A model generated the notes under the pieces. It was not told where the DNA came from. It made no database searches and saw only the letters and a list, made by a program, of their open reading frames with translations. Shown piece by piece: positions 14,677 to 22,941 of a stretch of 22,941 nt of DNA; the stretch's first letter is position 1, and the number at the start of each line of letters is the position of its first letter. The DNA is from an uncultured Mailhella sp. (GTDB lineage: Bacteria; Desulfobacterota; Desulfovibrionia; Desulfovibrionales; Desulfovibrionaceae): assembly GCA_910577155.1 (NCBI GenBank), contig CAJTMS010000003.1:11126-34066 (forward strand), read 5' to 3'. The position numbers and the translations under genes are program-made.

Positions 14677-15942
14677 ATGCACACCGATAATTTTCATACG
14701 CCCATTTGTATTTATTCCTGCGGAATTGATTTTTCCCTTTCAAAAAAATTACTTCACTGGGTAGAAGAGGCAGATTATATTTATGGCTCGCAAAAGCTTT
14801 TGGCTCTTTTACCCGGACACCGCGCCTACGATGTTGCAATTTCCGCTAAAGCTGCTGAGCAGGCAAAAGAAATACTCTCCCTTGCCGCACAAAAAAAAAT
14901 CCTTGTGCTTTGCAGCGGTGACAGCCTTTATCATGGCTTTGGCTCAACCCTTATCCGCCTTACTCCAAAAGAAAAACGGAAAAATTTATTCACAATACTT
15001 CCTGATATTACGGCTTTCCAAGCCCTTTGCGCAAAATGCCGCATTCCATGGCAGGAAGCGGAACTTTTTACTGCCCATTTCCAAGAAGAATTGCCGTTAC
15101 GAAAAATGGCAAATAGTAAGCTTGCCATTATTTATGGCGGAACAAAATATCCTGCCCATGAAATTGCACGGCAAATACTTGCTTTTTCCCCGCAGCAAGC
15201 AAAACGGCAGGGAATTTTTGCCGAAGAATTGGGCACGCCTCAAGAAAAAATACTGGAAGCAAGCCTTGTTGAAATCGCAAAGCTTGCTGCAAGCCCCACA
15301 TCTATTCTTATTCTTTTACCCTTTGAAAATATTGAAAAAAATATCCTTACACGGCAAAAAGAAAATTGTCTGACTTTGGGACTTTCTGAAGAAATTTACG
15401 CCAAAGAGAATAATCTCATTACGCAGGCTGATTGCAGGGCAATTATTCTCTCCCGCTTTCATCTTGAAAAAGAAGGCGTTTTTTGGGATTTGGGGGCAGG
15501 CAGCGGAGCTTTGGGACTTGAAGTTGCCGGACTTACCAATATGCAGGTTTTTGCGGTTGAAAAAAAGGACGGCCGCCTTGCATCTATTCAAAAAAACAAA
15601 CAAAATCTCGGTATCAGCAATTATACTCTTGTTCATGGGGATATTCTTGAAAGTATCCCTGCCCTTCCTCAAGCCGATAAAATTTTCATCGGAGGCGGAG
15701 GGAAAGATATTCCTGCAATCTTAGACAGATGCAAACAATATGCAAAAAAAAATGCCCGCATTATCGTCAGCTGCATAACATTGGAAACTTACTCGTTATT
15801 ATATCAATATGAAAATCTTAACCGATTGGATTTATTGCAAATAACTATCAGTTCTGAACAGCAGATTGCCGGACGCTATCATCATTTTAAACCCCATAAC
15901 ACACTCTATTTATTTATTTTCCAAAACAAAAAACAGGATTAA
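14677..15942 (+). CDS. cbiET: CbiE-CbiT fusion: cobalt-precorrin-7 C5-methyltransferase and C15-methyltransferase (decarboxylating)
   Basis: The N-terminal part (about 1-215) is a CbiE tetrapyrrole methylase, which methylates C5. The C-terminal part (about 225-415) is CbiT, which methylates C15 and decarboxylates the C12 acetate. CbiT landmarks are LSEEIYAKENNLITQADCRA, the SAM motif DLGAGSG (271-277) and FIGGGG (337-342). CbiE landmarks include LCSGDSLYHGFGSTLI (79-94) and FTAHFQ. Its first SAM loop, usually GxGxG near the N terminus, reads YSCGIDFS (13-20), so it is altered. I chose ATG 14677, one base after the cbiD stop; an in-frame TTG at 14659 would overlap cbiD. The fusion equals CobL of the aerobic route. 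Confidence 0.93.
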   Translation: MHTDNFHTPICIYSCGIDFSLSKKLLHWVEEADYIYGSQKLLALLPGHRAYDVAISAKAAEQAKEILSLAAQKKILVLCSGDSLYHGFGSTLIRLTPKEKRKNLFTILPDITAFQALCAKCRIPWQEAELFTAHFQEELPLRKMANSKLAIIYGGTKYPAHEIARQILAFSPQQAKRQGIFAEELGTPQEKILEASLVEIAKLAASPTSILILLPFENIEKNILTRQKENCLTLGLSEEIYAKENNLITQADCRAIILSRFHLEKEGVFWDLGAGSGALGLEVAGLTNMQVFAVEKKDGRLASIQKNKQNLGISNYTLVHGDILESIPALPQADKIFIGGGGKDIPAILDRCKQYAKKNARIIVSCITLETYSLLYQYENLNRLDLLQITISSEQQIAGRYHHFKPHNTLYLFIFQNKKQD

Positions 15943-15944
15943 AT

Positions 15945-18551
15945 ATGCCAGTTATTCAAATAGTGGGAGCAGGACCGGGTGCTGAAGACCTTATCACCAT
16001 ACGCGGCATGAAAGCCTTAGAACAAGCTGATTTTGTGCTCTATGCAGGTTCTTTGGTCAACCCTGCTCTTTTAGCTTTCTGCAAAGAAACATGCGTTATC
16101 AAAGACAGCTCTTCCATGAATTTGGAAGAACAAATTAAGACTATGCTTGACGCTGCAAAGCACAGAAAAAAAGTTGTCCGCCTGCACACTGGCGACCCCT
16201 CCCTTTACGGGGCAATCAACGAGCAAATCCGCCTGCTCAAAGAAAACGGCATGGACATAAAAATTATTCCGGGGGTCAGCAGTGCCTTTGCTGCTGCTGC
16301 TGAACTTGGCATTGAGCTTACTTCTCCGGAAACCAGCCAAAGCGTTGTTTTGACGCGCACAGAAGGACGCACCCCCATGCCGGAAAAAGAAAAAGCCGGT
16401 GCCTTTGCCAAGACAGGGGCAACGCTTATTTTCTTTTTAAGCACAGGGAAAATTGATGAACTGATGCGGGATTTGCATAAAAATGGCGAACTTCCGCTTG
16501 ATACGCCTGCTGCCGTTGTCTACAGGGTCACATGGCAGGAACAGCAAATTGTACGGGGGACACTCGCAACTATTGCAAAACAAGTACAAGATGCGGGTTT
16601 TAGCAGGCAAGCTCTTATTTTTGTAGGAAAAGCCTTACAGGGACTTTCGCAGACTGCCGTATCCAAATTGTACGCTGATAATTTTTCCCATGGCTATAGA
16701 AATTTTCTTCCGCAAGAAACATTTTTTGGAAAATGCGCACTGTATGCCTTCAGCAAACAAGGTTTAGCCAAAGCAAAAGAAATTATCCAAGGCTTGCAGC
16801 TTCCCTGTACCCTGTATTCTGTTTATGAAGATACAGGAGCTCTGCCTCTTGAACAGGGCAAAATTCAGGAACTGCTCTGCACTGCGTGGTCAGAATTTGA
16901 TGCCCATATTTTTCTTGGGGCAACGGGCATTGCTGTCAGAAGCATTGCTCCTTGTCTTAACGGCAAAACCTCTGATCCTGCTGTCATTTCTTGTACAGAC
17001 ACAGGAAAATATATCATTAGTCTTGTTTCCGGGCATATTGGCGGGGCAAACAGGCTGGCTCGGAAAATTGCCCGCATTACAGGCGGGCAGGCATGCATCA
17101 GCACTGCGACAGACACCCGTGACCTCATGGGAATTGATGAAATTGCCATGCTGGAACAAGCACGGATTTTAAATCCCAAGGCGATAAAAACCATCAATTC
17201 CGCTCTGCTCCATGGGAGAAAACTTCTTTTTATCGGAAATAAAGATATTTTTGATAAATATTTCCAAAGTTCCGCCATTGAATACTGCACAAAAAATACC
17301 GAATATGCCCCCTGTATTTATTGGGATAGAACGCCGCAAAATACACAATCAGACACAGAACTTTTTATTGAAACGAAAGCCTTTGTCCTTGGAATTGGCT
17401 GTAAAAAAGACACAAAACCTGCGCTTTTAAAGCAAGCCGTCATGCAATTTTTACAAAAACATCACCTCACTCCTGCCCATATTGCAAAAATAACCAGCTG
17501 TGAACGCAAAAAAGAAGAACACGCTCTTCTCGAACTGGCAAGCTCCCTTGGCATACCTGTAGAATTCTACAAAGAAGAACTATTAAATCAAATAGATATA
17601 CCTAACCCCTCGCAAAAAGCCGAACAAGAAACCGGCACAAAATCCGTTGCAGAGGCGTCATGCCTTTTGGGAGCAAATTATCCTCAGACAAAACGGCTGT
17701 ATGTGGAAAAAACCCGCTGCAACGGCTGTATAACGTTAGCTCTTGCTCGTTTGCCCCATGGAGAAATTGTCAAAAAGTCACACGGGGTGATGAGCGTTGT
17801 AGGACTTGGCTCCGGTTCGCTGAAACACATTAGCCCTGAAGTCATGGACTGCATAAAAAAATGTGATATTATTGCAGGCTATACGCCTTATGTTGATTTT
17901 ATCCGCTCTGTTATCGGCAGTAAACCCATTATCCAAAACGGCATGCTGGGTGAGATGGAACGCTGCCAAAGAGCCATGCAGGAGGCTTCCGCAGGCAAAC
18001 ATGTCTGTATGGTTTGTTCAGGTGATCCCGGCATATTGGCAATGGCAGGTCTGCTTTTGGAATTGAAAAATACCGAACCGGAATTTCATGCTATTGAGGT
18101 CAAAGTTTATGCGGGCATAACTTCTGCCAATATTGCAGCTGCAAGCCTTGGTGCTCCTCTGCAAAACGGTTTTTGTCTGGTGAGCTTATCGGATTTACTC
18201 GTGCCCGGCGAAGAAGTCCGCCAAAATCTCCATGCTGCGGCAAAAAGCGCTTTACCTGTCAGCCTGTATAATCCTGCCGGCAAAAAACGCCGTGAGTTAC
18301 TCCATGAAGCTATTGCCATATTCAGTGCGGAACGGGGAGAAAACACCCTTTGTGCCTATGTTAAAAACGCAGGACGCGACAATGAAACAAAATGGATTGG
18401 CACATTGCATGACTTGCCGTATGATGAAATTGACATGTCAACCCTGCTGATTATCGGGAGCAGCCGTACACAGTTTGACGGCACATACCTCTATGAAGCA
18501 AGAGGATATATGGATAAATACGGGACAAACCAAGAGCATATAAAGGAATAA
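15945..18551 (+). CDS. cbiFGH: CbiF-CbiG-CbiH triple fusion of the anaerobic corrin pathway
   Basis: One 868-residue polypeptide carries three enzymes. Residues 1 to about 245 are CbiF (cobalt-precorrin-4 C11-methyltransferase), with IVGAGPGAEDLITIRG and LHTGDPSLYGAI. Residues about 250-605 are CbiG, which opens the ring-A lactone with release of acetaldehyde; GATGIAVRSIAP (325-336), VSGHIGGANRLA (361-372) and the C-terminal half from VLGIGCKKDTK (481) are typical. Residues about 615-868 are CbiH (C17-methyltransferase), with VVGLGSGSLKHISPE and VCSGDPGILAMAG. All three look complete, including both SAM loops in each methylase. CbiH, CbiF and CbiG act consecutively, so fusion may pass unstable intermediates along. 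It starts two bases after cbiET and ends seven before cbiA. Two-way CbiG-CbiH and CbiF-CbiG fusions are known; I am less sure how common this triple order is. Confidence 0.93.
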   Translation: MPVIQIVGAGPGAEDLITIRGMKALEQADFVLYAGSLVNPALLAFCKETCVIKDSSSMNLEEQIKTMLDAAKHRKKVVRLHTGDPSLYGAINEQIRLLKENGMDIKIIPGVSSAFAAAAELGIELTSPETSQSVVLTRTEGRTPMPEKEKAGAFAKTGATLIFFLSTGKIDELMRDLHKNGELPLDTPAAVVYRVTWQEQQIVRGTLATIAKQVQDAGFSRQALIFVGKALQGLSQTAVSKLYADNFSHGYRNFLPQETFFGKCALYAFSKQGLAKAKEIIQGLQLPCTLYSVYEDTGALPLEQGKIQELLCTAWSEFDAHIFLGATGIAVRSIAPCLNGKTSDPAVISCTDTGKYIISLVSGHIGGANRLARKIARITGGQACISTATDTRDLMGIDEIAMLEQARILNPKAIKTINSALLHGRKLLFIGNKDIFDKYFQSSAIEYCTKNTEYAPCIYWDRTPQNTQSDTELFIETKAFVLGIGCKKDTKPALLKQAVMQFLQKHHLTPAHIAKITSCERKKEEHALLELASSLGIPVEFYKEELLNQIDIPNPSQKAEQETGTKSVAEASCLLGANYPQTKRLYVEKTRCNGCITLALARLPHGEIVKKSHGVMSVVGLGSGSLKHISPEVMDCIKKCDIIAGYTPYVDFIRSVIGSKPIIQNGMLGEMERCQRAMQEASAGKHVCMVCSGDPGILAMAGLLLELKNTEPEFHAIEVKVYAGITSANIAAASLGAPLQNGFCLVSLSDLLVPGEEVRQNLHAAAKSALPVSLYNPAGKKRRELLHEAIAIFSAERGENTLCAYVKNAGRDNETKWIGTLHDLPYDEIDMSTLLIIGSSRTQFDGTYLYEARGYMDKYGTNQEHIKE

Positions 18552-18558
18552 GTCAGCT

Positions 18559-19947
18559 ATGTTATCAGCTTTTTGTCTTACTGCGCCCAATTCCGGCGAG
18601 GGGAAAACAACCCTTGCCATCGGACTGATGCGGCTTTTAGCCAAAAAGTATGCTGTACAGGCTTTTAAATGCGGACCTGATTATATTGATACGTCCTATC
18701 ATAAAATTGCAGGCGGCAATACTTCCTATAATCTTGATTCATGGCTCATGGGTGAAAAGGAAGTTGCGCAAACATTTTACAGTCAAATAAAAACATGTGA
18801 CATTGCCATAGTGGAAGGCGTCATGGGTTTATTTGACGGGAAAAAATTTGACGAGCAAAAACAAACAAAAAGTAATCTTCCCCCTATTGCGGGAAGTACA
18901 GCCCATATTGCCCAAATTCTTTCCCTGCCCTTGATTATGGTGATAGACTGCAAGGGCATGGCACAATCCATTCGTGCCATCGTAAGAGGTTTTCAAAGTG
19001 AGTGTCAGGATTATGGGCTGACTCTTGCAGGAATTATTGCCAATAATGTCGGCAGTGAAAAACATTATGCCATGCTGAATGAGAGCCTGCAAACATGGAA
19101 TTTGCCCCCGCTTTTAGGCTATATTCCCAAAAATTTGTCCGTTTCCTTTCAGGAACGGCAGCTGGGGCTTACGCATATTTTTCCCAATACCAAAGAAAAT
19201 ATCATTTTTGAAAACAAACTTGACGAGTTGGCTGTAATTTTATCAGAACATATTGATATTGATAAACTTTTATCAGCGACAAAATATTCTCAAAACGGCA
19301 ACGCTCTTCCTCCTGCCAAATCCTGCAAAAAACCGACAAAAAAAATCGGTATCGCTTATGACGAAGCCTTTTGTTTTTATTATCCGCAAAATCTGGAAGC
19401 GCTGAAACGCATTGGCTATGACTGCCGCTTCTTTTCGCCGCTTAAAGATAAAAAATTGCCCCATGTTGACGCTCTTTATTTGGGCGGCGGCTATCCGGAA
19501 ATTTATGCTGATAAACTGAGCAAAAATACAATGATGTGCAGTGCAGTAAAAGAATTTGCAGAAAACTATGGCAATATTTTTGCCGAATGCGGCGGCTTCA
19601 TGTATTTGTGTTCTTCCCTATGCATAAAAAAACCGGAAGCCCATAGACAGCGGAATATAGAGCAGGCAAAACCGAAAATGTATCCGCTTTGCAATGTGAT
19701 TGAAGCAACAGCCTCCATGGGTACACGTCTGAAATCCTTAGGTTACAGACAGGGAATATTTATTGAAAAACCATTTTTTTGGAAAAGCGATAAAAACGAA
19801 TTTCGCGGGCATGAGTTTCATTGGTCAGATATTGAACTTTCAAAAAACTATGCTCCTTTTTTAGAAATAGACAAAAAAACTTTTGGCATACGCTATAAAA
19901 ATGTTTTTGCGTCCTACCTGCATTTTTATTTTGCACATCTTTTTTAA
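18559..19947 (+). CDS. cbiA: Cobyrinate a,c-diamide synthase
   Basis: CbiA amidates the a and c side chains of cobyrinic acid with glutamine and ATP. The N-terminal ATPase domain has the P-loop-like APNSGEGKTTLA (9-20) and CGPDYID (38-44). The C-terminal class I glutaminase domain has ALYLGGGYPE (305-314), the nucleophile C344 in ECGGFMYL and the histidine H455 in SYLHFYFAH. At 462 residues it is normal. AAGGA lies about 12 bases before the ATG. It stands between the ring-building enzymes and the CobD-CbiP fusion. Confidence 0.95.
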   Translation: MLSAFCLTAPNSGEGKTTLAIGLMRLLAKKYAVQAFKCGPDYIDTSYHKIAGGNTSYNLDSWLMGEKEVAQTFYSQIKTCDIAIVEGVMGLFDGKKFDEQKQTKSNLPPIAGSTAHIAQILSLPLIMVIDCKGMAQSIRAIVRGFQSECQDYGLTLAGIIANNVGSEKHYAMLNESLQTWNLPPLLGYIPKNLSVSFQERQLGLTHIFPNTKENIIFENKLDELAVILSEHIDIDKLLSATKYSQNGNALPPAKSCKKPTKKIGIAYDEAFCFYYPQNLEALKRIGYDCRFFSPLKDKKLPHVDALYLGGGYPEIYADKLSKNTMMCSAVKEFAENYGNIFAECGGFMYLCSSLCIKKPEAHRQRNIEQAKPKMYPLCNVIEATASMGTRLKSLGYRQGIFIEKPFFWKSDKNEFRGHEFHWSDIELSKNYAPFLEIDKKTFGIRYKNVFASYLHFYFAHLF

Positions 19948-19962
19948 GCTTGAGGAAATACT

Positions 19963-22653
19963 GTGAAAAAAAACTTGCTGCAGCAACAAAGCCACGGCGG
20001 AGATGTATACCGCTGGCAAAAAGAAACCGGCATAAAAGCAAATGATATTCTCGATTTTAGCGTCAATGTCCGTCCTGACGGCATGCCGGATTTTTTGAAA
20101 GCAAGCATATTCAAAAATATCAATACCCTTTGTGCCTATCCTGACCCGCAGGCTGATGGATTAAAAGAATATTGTGCAAACTATTATGGCTTGAAACCTG
20201 ATAATTTTGTTTTTGGCAATGGCAGCAATGAATTATTATATGCCCTCGCCCATGTCCTTTTTGAAGAAAAGTATTTTCATGCCTTTATTGTTGAGCCTGC
20301 ATTCAGCGAATACCGTTTTTCCCTTGAAAAAGCCCATATACATACGCACAGCCTGCTGACTGTCCTTAGCCCGCAAATACAAACGGGGAATTTCGAGCCC
20401 GGCGGCAAAACAATTTTAACGGAACAAAAAAAAATAACCAAAAAAATTCAAAAAGTTATACAAAGCGTTCCTGCTCAAAGCATTATTGTCCTTGCCAACC
20501 CTGCAAACCCCTCCGGCTTTTTAATAGAAAATCAGGAATTAATGGCAGTCATTACCCAAAAGCAAGATTGTATTTTTGTTATCGATGAAGCCTTTATTGA
20601 CTACACTGATGAAAAAAGCCTTTTAGAGGAACTTACGGCTCTGCCCCAAAATGTTCTTCTTATCCGTTCTCTGACAAAATTTTATGCTCTTGCCGGCATA
20701 CGCTTAGGCTACCTTGTCTGCCATGAAAATATTGCTCAAAAAATTCAGGAAAAACTTCCCGCATGGAATGTCAATTCCCTTGCCCAAAGCCTTGCAAAAA
20801 CACTTTTTACAGAACAAGAACAAGCCGCAAAAGATTACCTGAAAACGAAACAGCAAAATCAAAAACGAAAAGCCGATTTATACCAAAAACTTTCTCAAAT
20901 TGAAGGTATTAATCTGTATGCATCTTGGGCAAATTATATTCTTTTTTCAGTAAACTGCGACTGCCCGCATTTTTGGCAGGATTTACTGACAAAACATCAC
21001 ATTGCCATACGAAACTGCGATAACTACAAGGGACTGGAAAAGAAAAATTTTTATCGGGTGGCTGTTCGTTTTCCAAAAGAACATACAAGGCTTTGTCAAG
21101 CTATTCAAAATATTCTCTATAATACGCCCCTTTCCGGCAAAAAGAAAAAACCTGCTCTCATGCTTTTAGGCACGTCTTCCAATGCAGGAAAAAGTATTTT
21201 GACCGCAGGATTTTGCCGTATTTTCACTCAAGACGGCTACACCGTCCGTCCGTTTAAAGCGCAAAACATGTCTCTCAACTCCGGGGTTACCATAAAAGGC
21301 GAAGAAATGGGCAGAGCACAAATCGTGCAGGCAAAAGCATGCAAGGCTGAACCCGACAGCAAAATGAACCCTGTTTTATTAAAACCCCAAACCGATATTG
21401 GCTCGCAAGTTATTGTTCTTGGCAACCCTGCCGGTACGTCCTCTGCCCGTGATTATTATAAGAAAAAAAATGCATTATGGGATATTGTCACAAAATCCTA
21501 TGACGAACTTGCCGAAGAAGCAGACATTATGGTTTTGGAAGGCGCCGGCAGTCCTGCTGAAATAAACCTCAAGGAAAATGATATTGTCAACCTCAAAATG
21601 GCAGAATATGCAGAGGCTTCCACTCTTCTTGCGGGCGATATTGACAGGGGAGGCGTGTATGCTTCTTTTCTTGGCACATGGCAGACTTTCACGAACGAAG
21701 AAGAAAAGCTCTTCACGGGATTTTTAGTCAATCGTTTCCGCGGAGACGGCAGCTTGCTTGCGCCTGCCCATGAATATCTGGAAAAAACAACGGGCAAAAA
21801 AGTGCTGGGCGTTATTCCCTTTATAAAGGATTTAAACCTGCCGGAGGAAGATATGGCAGGGATATTGCGAAACAGCCGGAAAATAGCTGAACAGATGGAT
21901 TATACCGATAAAAACCGCAAATTGGATATCGCCGTTATCATGCTTGGCAAAATTTCCAACCATACGGATTTTGAGCCGCTTGCTCTGGAAAAGCACTGCC
22001 TTGTCCGCCCTGTTTATTCTGCAGAAGATATGGGCACGCCTGATCTGATTATTCTCCCCGGCTCAAAAAGTGTTGCGGCAGATTTAGAGGAACTCAAGCA
22101 AAACGGTTTATTTGAGAAAATCCTTGCTCAGGCAAATTCCAGTTTTATTCTTGGCGTTTGCGGAGGCTTGCAAATGCTGGGCTATGATATTTTTGACCCC
22201 CTGCACATTGAAAGTGACAAAGAAAGAACTATGGGATTTAAACTTCTTCCGCTTACTTCAACATTCCATGAAGAAAAACAATTGACCCTTGCTGAAAATA
22301 TCCAAACGCCTTTAAACTGCCCCATTTATGGCTATGAAATCCACCACGCAAAAAGTACGGAAATCCCGTGCACCGATAATCCTGTAACGGAGTATTTTCG
22401 AGATGAAAACGGCACGATTTACGGCTATGCACGCAAAAACATCTGGGCAACTTATGTCCACGGACTTTTTGATGATGATGTTTTCCGTCTTCGCTTTCTC
22501 AACCACGTGCGTGCTTTCAAAAACTTAAATCCCGTGTCCTCCTGCACACCCTATGCCCTTGAAAATTCCCTCGATAAACTTGCCGACATTATCCGCAAAA
22601 ACGTGGATATGGACGCAATTTATCAAAGTATGGGCTTAGAGCCAAAGAAATAA
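19963..22653 (+). CDS. Fusion of L-threonine-O-3-phosphate decarboxylase (CobD type) and cobyric acid synthase (CbiP)
   Basis: Residues 1 to about 388 form a fold-I PLP enzyme of the CobD (CobC) branch of the histidinol-phosphate aminotransferase family. It opens with SHGGDVYRW, and has FGNGSNELLYAL, ANPANPSG (178-185), D208 in IDEAFIDY and the PLP lysine K239 in SLTKFYALAGIRLGY; this enzyme makes aminopropanol phosphate. A short lysine-rich linker (SGKKKKP, 391-397) leads to CbiP, which amidates the b, d, e and g side chains. CbiP shows the P-loop GTSSNAGKS (403-411), FKAQNMSLNSGVT, LEGAGSPAEINL, and a glutaminase with C733 in GVCGGLQMLG and H833 in YVHGLF. The start is GTG at 19963, after GAGGAAATACT; no ATG fits. 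Joining CobD and CbiP brings together the maker of the side-chain donor and the producer of cobyric acid. The joining enzyme CbiB is not in the window. Confidence 0.93.
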   Translation: MKKNLLQQQSHGGDVYRWQKETGIKANDILDFSVNVRPDGMPDFLKASIFKNINTLCAYPDPQADGLKEYCANYYGLKPDNFVFGNGSNELLYALAHVLFEEKYFHAFIVEPAFSEYRFSLEKAHIHTHSLLTVLSPQIQTGNFEPGGKTILTEQKKITKKIQKVIQSVPAQSIIVLANPANPSGFLIENQELMAVITQKQDCIFVIDEAFIDYTDEKSLLEELTALPQNVLLIRSLTKFYALAGIRLGYLVCHENIAQKIQEKLPAWNVNSLAQSLAKTLFTEQEQAAKDYLKTKQQNQKRKADLYQKLSQIEGINLYASWANYILFSVNCDCPHFWQDLLTKHHIAIRNCDNYKGLEKKNFYRVAVRFPKEHTRLCQAIQNILYNTPLSGKKKKPALMLLGTSSNAGKSILTAGFCRIFTQDGYTVRPFKAQNMSLNSGVTIKGEEMGRAQIVQAKACKAEPDSKMNPVLLKPQTDIGSQVIVLGNPAGTSSARDYYKKKNALWDIVTKSYDELAEEADIMVLEGAGSPAEINLKENDIVNLKMAEYAEASTLLAGDIDRGGVYASFLGTWQTFTNEEEKLFTGFLVNRFRGDGSLLAPAHEYLEKTTGKKVLGVIPFIKDLNLPEEDMAGILRNSRKIAEQMDYTDKNRKLDIAVIMLGKISNHTDFEPLALEKHCLVRPVYSAEDMGTPDLIILPGSKSVAADLEELKQNGLFEKILAQANSSFILGVCGGLQMLGYDIFDPLHIESDKERTMGFKLLPLTSTFHEEKQLTLAENIQTPLNCPIYGYEIHHAKSTEIPCTDNPVTEYFRDENGTIYGYARKNIWATYVHGLFDDDVFRLRFLNHVRAFKNLNPVSSCTPYALENSLDKLADIIRKNVDMDAIYQSMGLEPKK

Positions 22654-22724
22654 AAATTATATGCTTTGTTTTAGTATCAGGTTGATTTTATAACTACAAA
22701 AGATAATTACAAAATTTTCTTTTT

Positions 22725-22747
22725 ATGGGGGAAATGATTTCCCCCAT
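22725..22747 (+). terminator. Hairpin downstream of the cobalamin operon
   Basis: ATGGGGGAAAT and ATTTCCCCCAT are perfect complements around one base, giving about 9 bp of real stem with a small loop. It starts 71 bases after the last stop codon, without a T-run, and is followed by a second hairpin. Confidence 0.55.
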
Positions 22748-22759
22748 ACCCCCACATTG

Positions 22760-22782
22760 CTGTTTTTCTTTCAGAAAAACAG
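22760..22782 (+). terminator. Second hairpin downstream of the cobalamin operon
   Basis: CTGTTTTTCT and AGAAAAACAG are perfect 10-bp arms around TTC. No T-run follows on either side, so it may be a stabilising stem. The rest of 22783-22941 is AT-rich, shows a TATAAT at 22823-22828 with no good -35, and holds no gene. Confidence 0.4.
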
Positions 22783-22941
22783 GAAGATATGTTTTATAAG
22801 TGATTGATTATCAACCTTTTTCTATAATAAAGCAAAATTATATAATAATATGCTGGTATAACAGGATAGATAATCATCCTTATTGCTGATTATTTAATAA
22901 CGCTCTGTTATAAAAAGCGGTTGATGAATAACTAATTTTTT

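Noticed and set aside
22823..22828. A promoter for a gene beyond the right edge
   Set aside because: The TATAAT is good, but the only hexamer at 17 bases (GTGATT) is a poor -35 and no gene can be seen to follow.

Overview
The window is AT-rich bacterial DNA. It suggests an anaerobic, respiring member of the Desulfovibrionaceae or a close relative. The clues are an octahaem c-type cytochrome paired with a b-type cytochrome, an anaerobic (early cobalt insertion, CbiG/CbiD type) cobalamin pathway with heavily fused enzymes, and single-gene lysA and ilvC of ordinary type. The lineage is an inference from gene content, not from a marker comparison.

Layout. (1) Positions 1-2169, plus strand: the 3' part of an octahaem tetrathionate-reductase-family cytochrome and a membrane cytochrome b, a likely two-gene respiratory module. 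(2) Positions 2369-3726: a small minus-strand gene split by an IS30-family element (about 2434-3481). The element's transposase has an internal TGA, and the host gene also has a frameshift at a run of nine A. Removing the element as bounded by its inverted repeats rejoins the host frame exactly. (3) Positions 3862-7634, minus strand: MATE transporter, then a DUF2156/MprF-like GNAT protein, then gltX, closely spaced. (4) Positions 7694-10036, minus strand: lysA and ilvC, each followed by its own hairpin terminator; ilvC has a good promoter and a palindromic operator candidate. (5) Positions 10143-11773, minus strand: a membrane-anchored metallophosphoesterase and an unrecognised 139-residue protein. 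(6) Positions 11976-12052, minus strand: tRNA-Arg(CCG) with promoter and terminator. (7) Positions 12171-22653, plus strand: a tight seven-gene cobalamin operon, cbiL-cbiC-cbiD-cbiET-cbiFGH-cbiA-cobD/cbiP, ending in tandem hairpins.

How the genes work together. The cobalamin operon encodes ten or more activities in seven polypeptides. It carries the corrin ring from cobalt-factor II (CbiL) through CbiH, CbiF, CbiG, CbiD, CbiE, CbiT and CbiC to cobyrinic acid, then amidation by CbiA and CbiP. The aminopropanol-phosphate supplier (CobD type) is fused to CbiP. Precorrin-6A reductase (cbiJ), the cobalt chelatase, cbiB and the nucleotide-loop genes are not in the window. No cobalamin riboswitch is visible ahead of cbiL; instead the operon promoter lies back-to-back with the tRNA-Arg promoter over a short palindrome.

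The observations most worth following are the split small gene with its frame-exact insertion element, the fused cobalamin enzymes with one altered SAM loop in CbiE, the transporter/aminoacyltransferase-like/gltX operon, and the overlapping divergent promoters.
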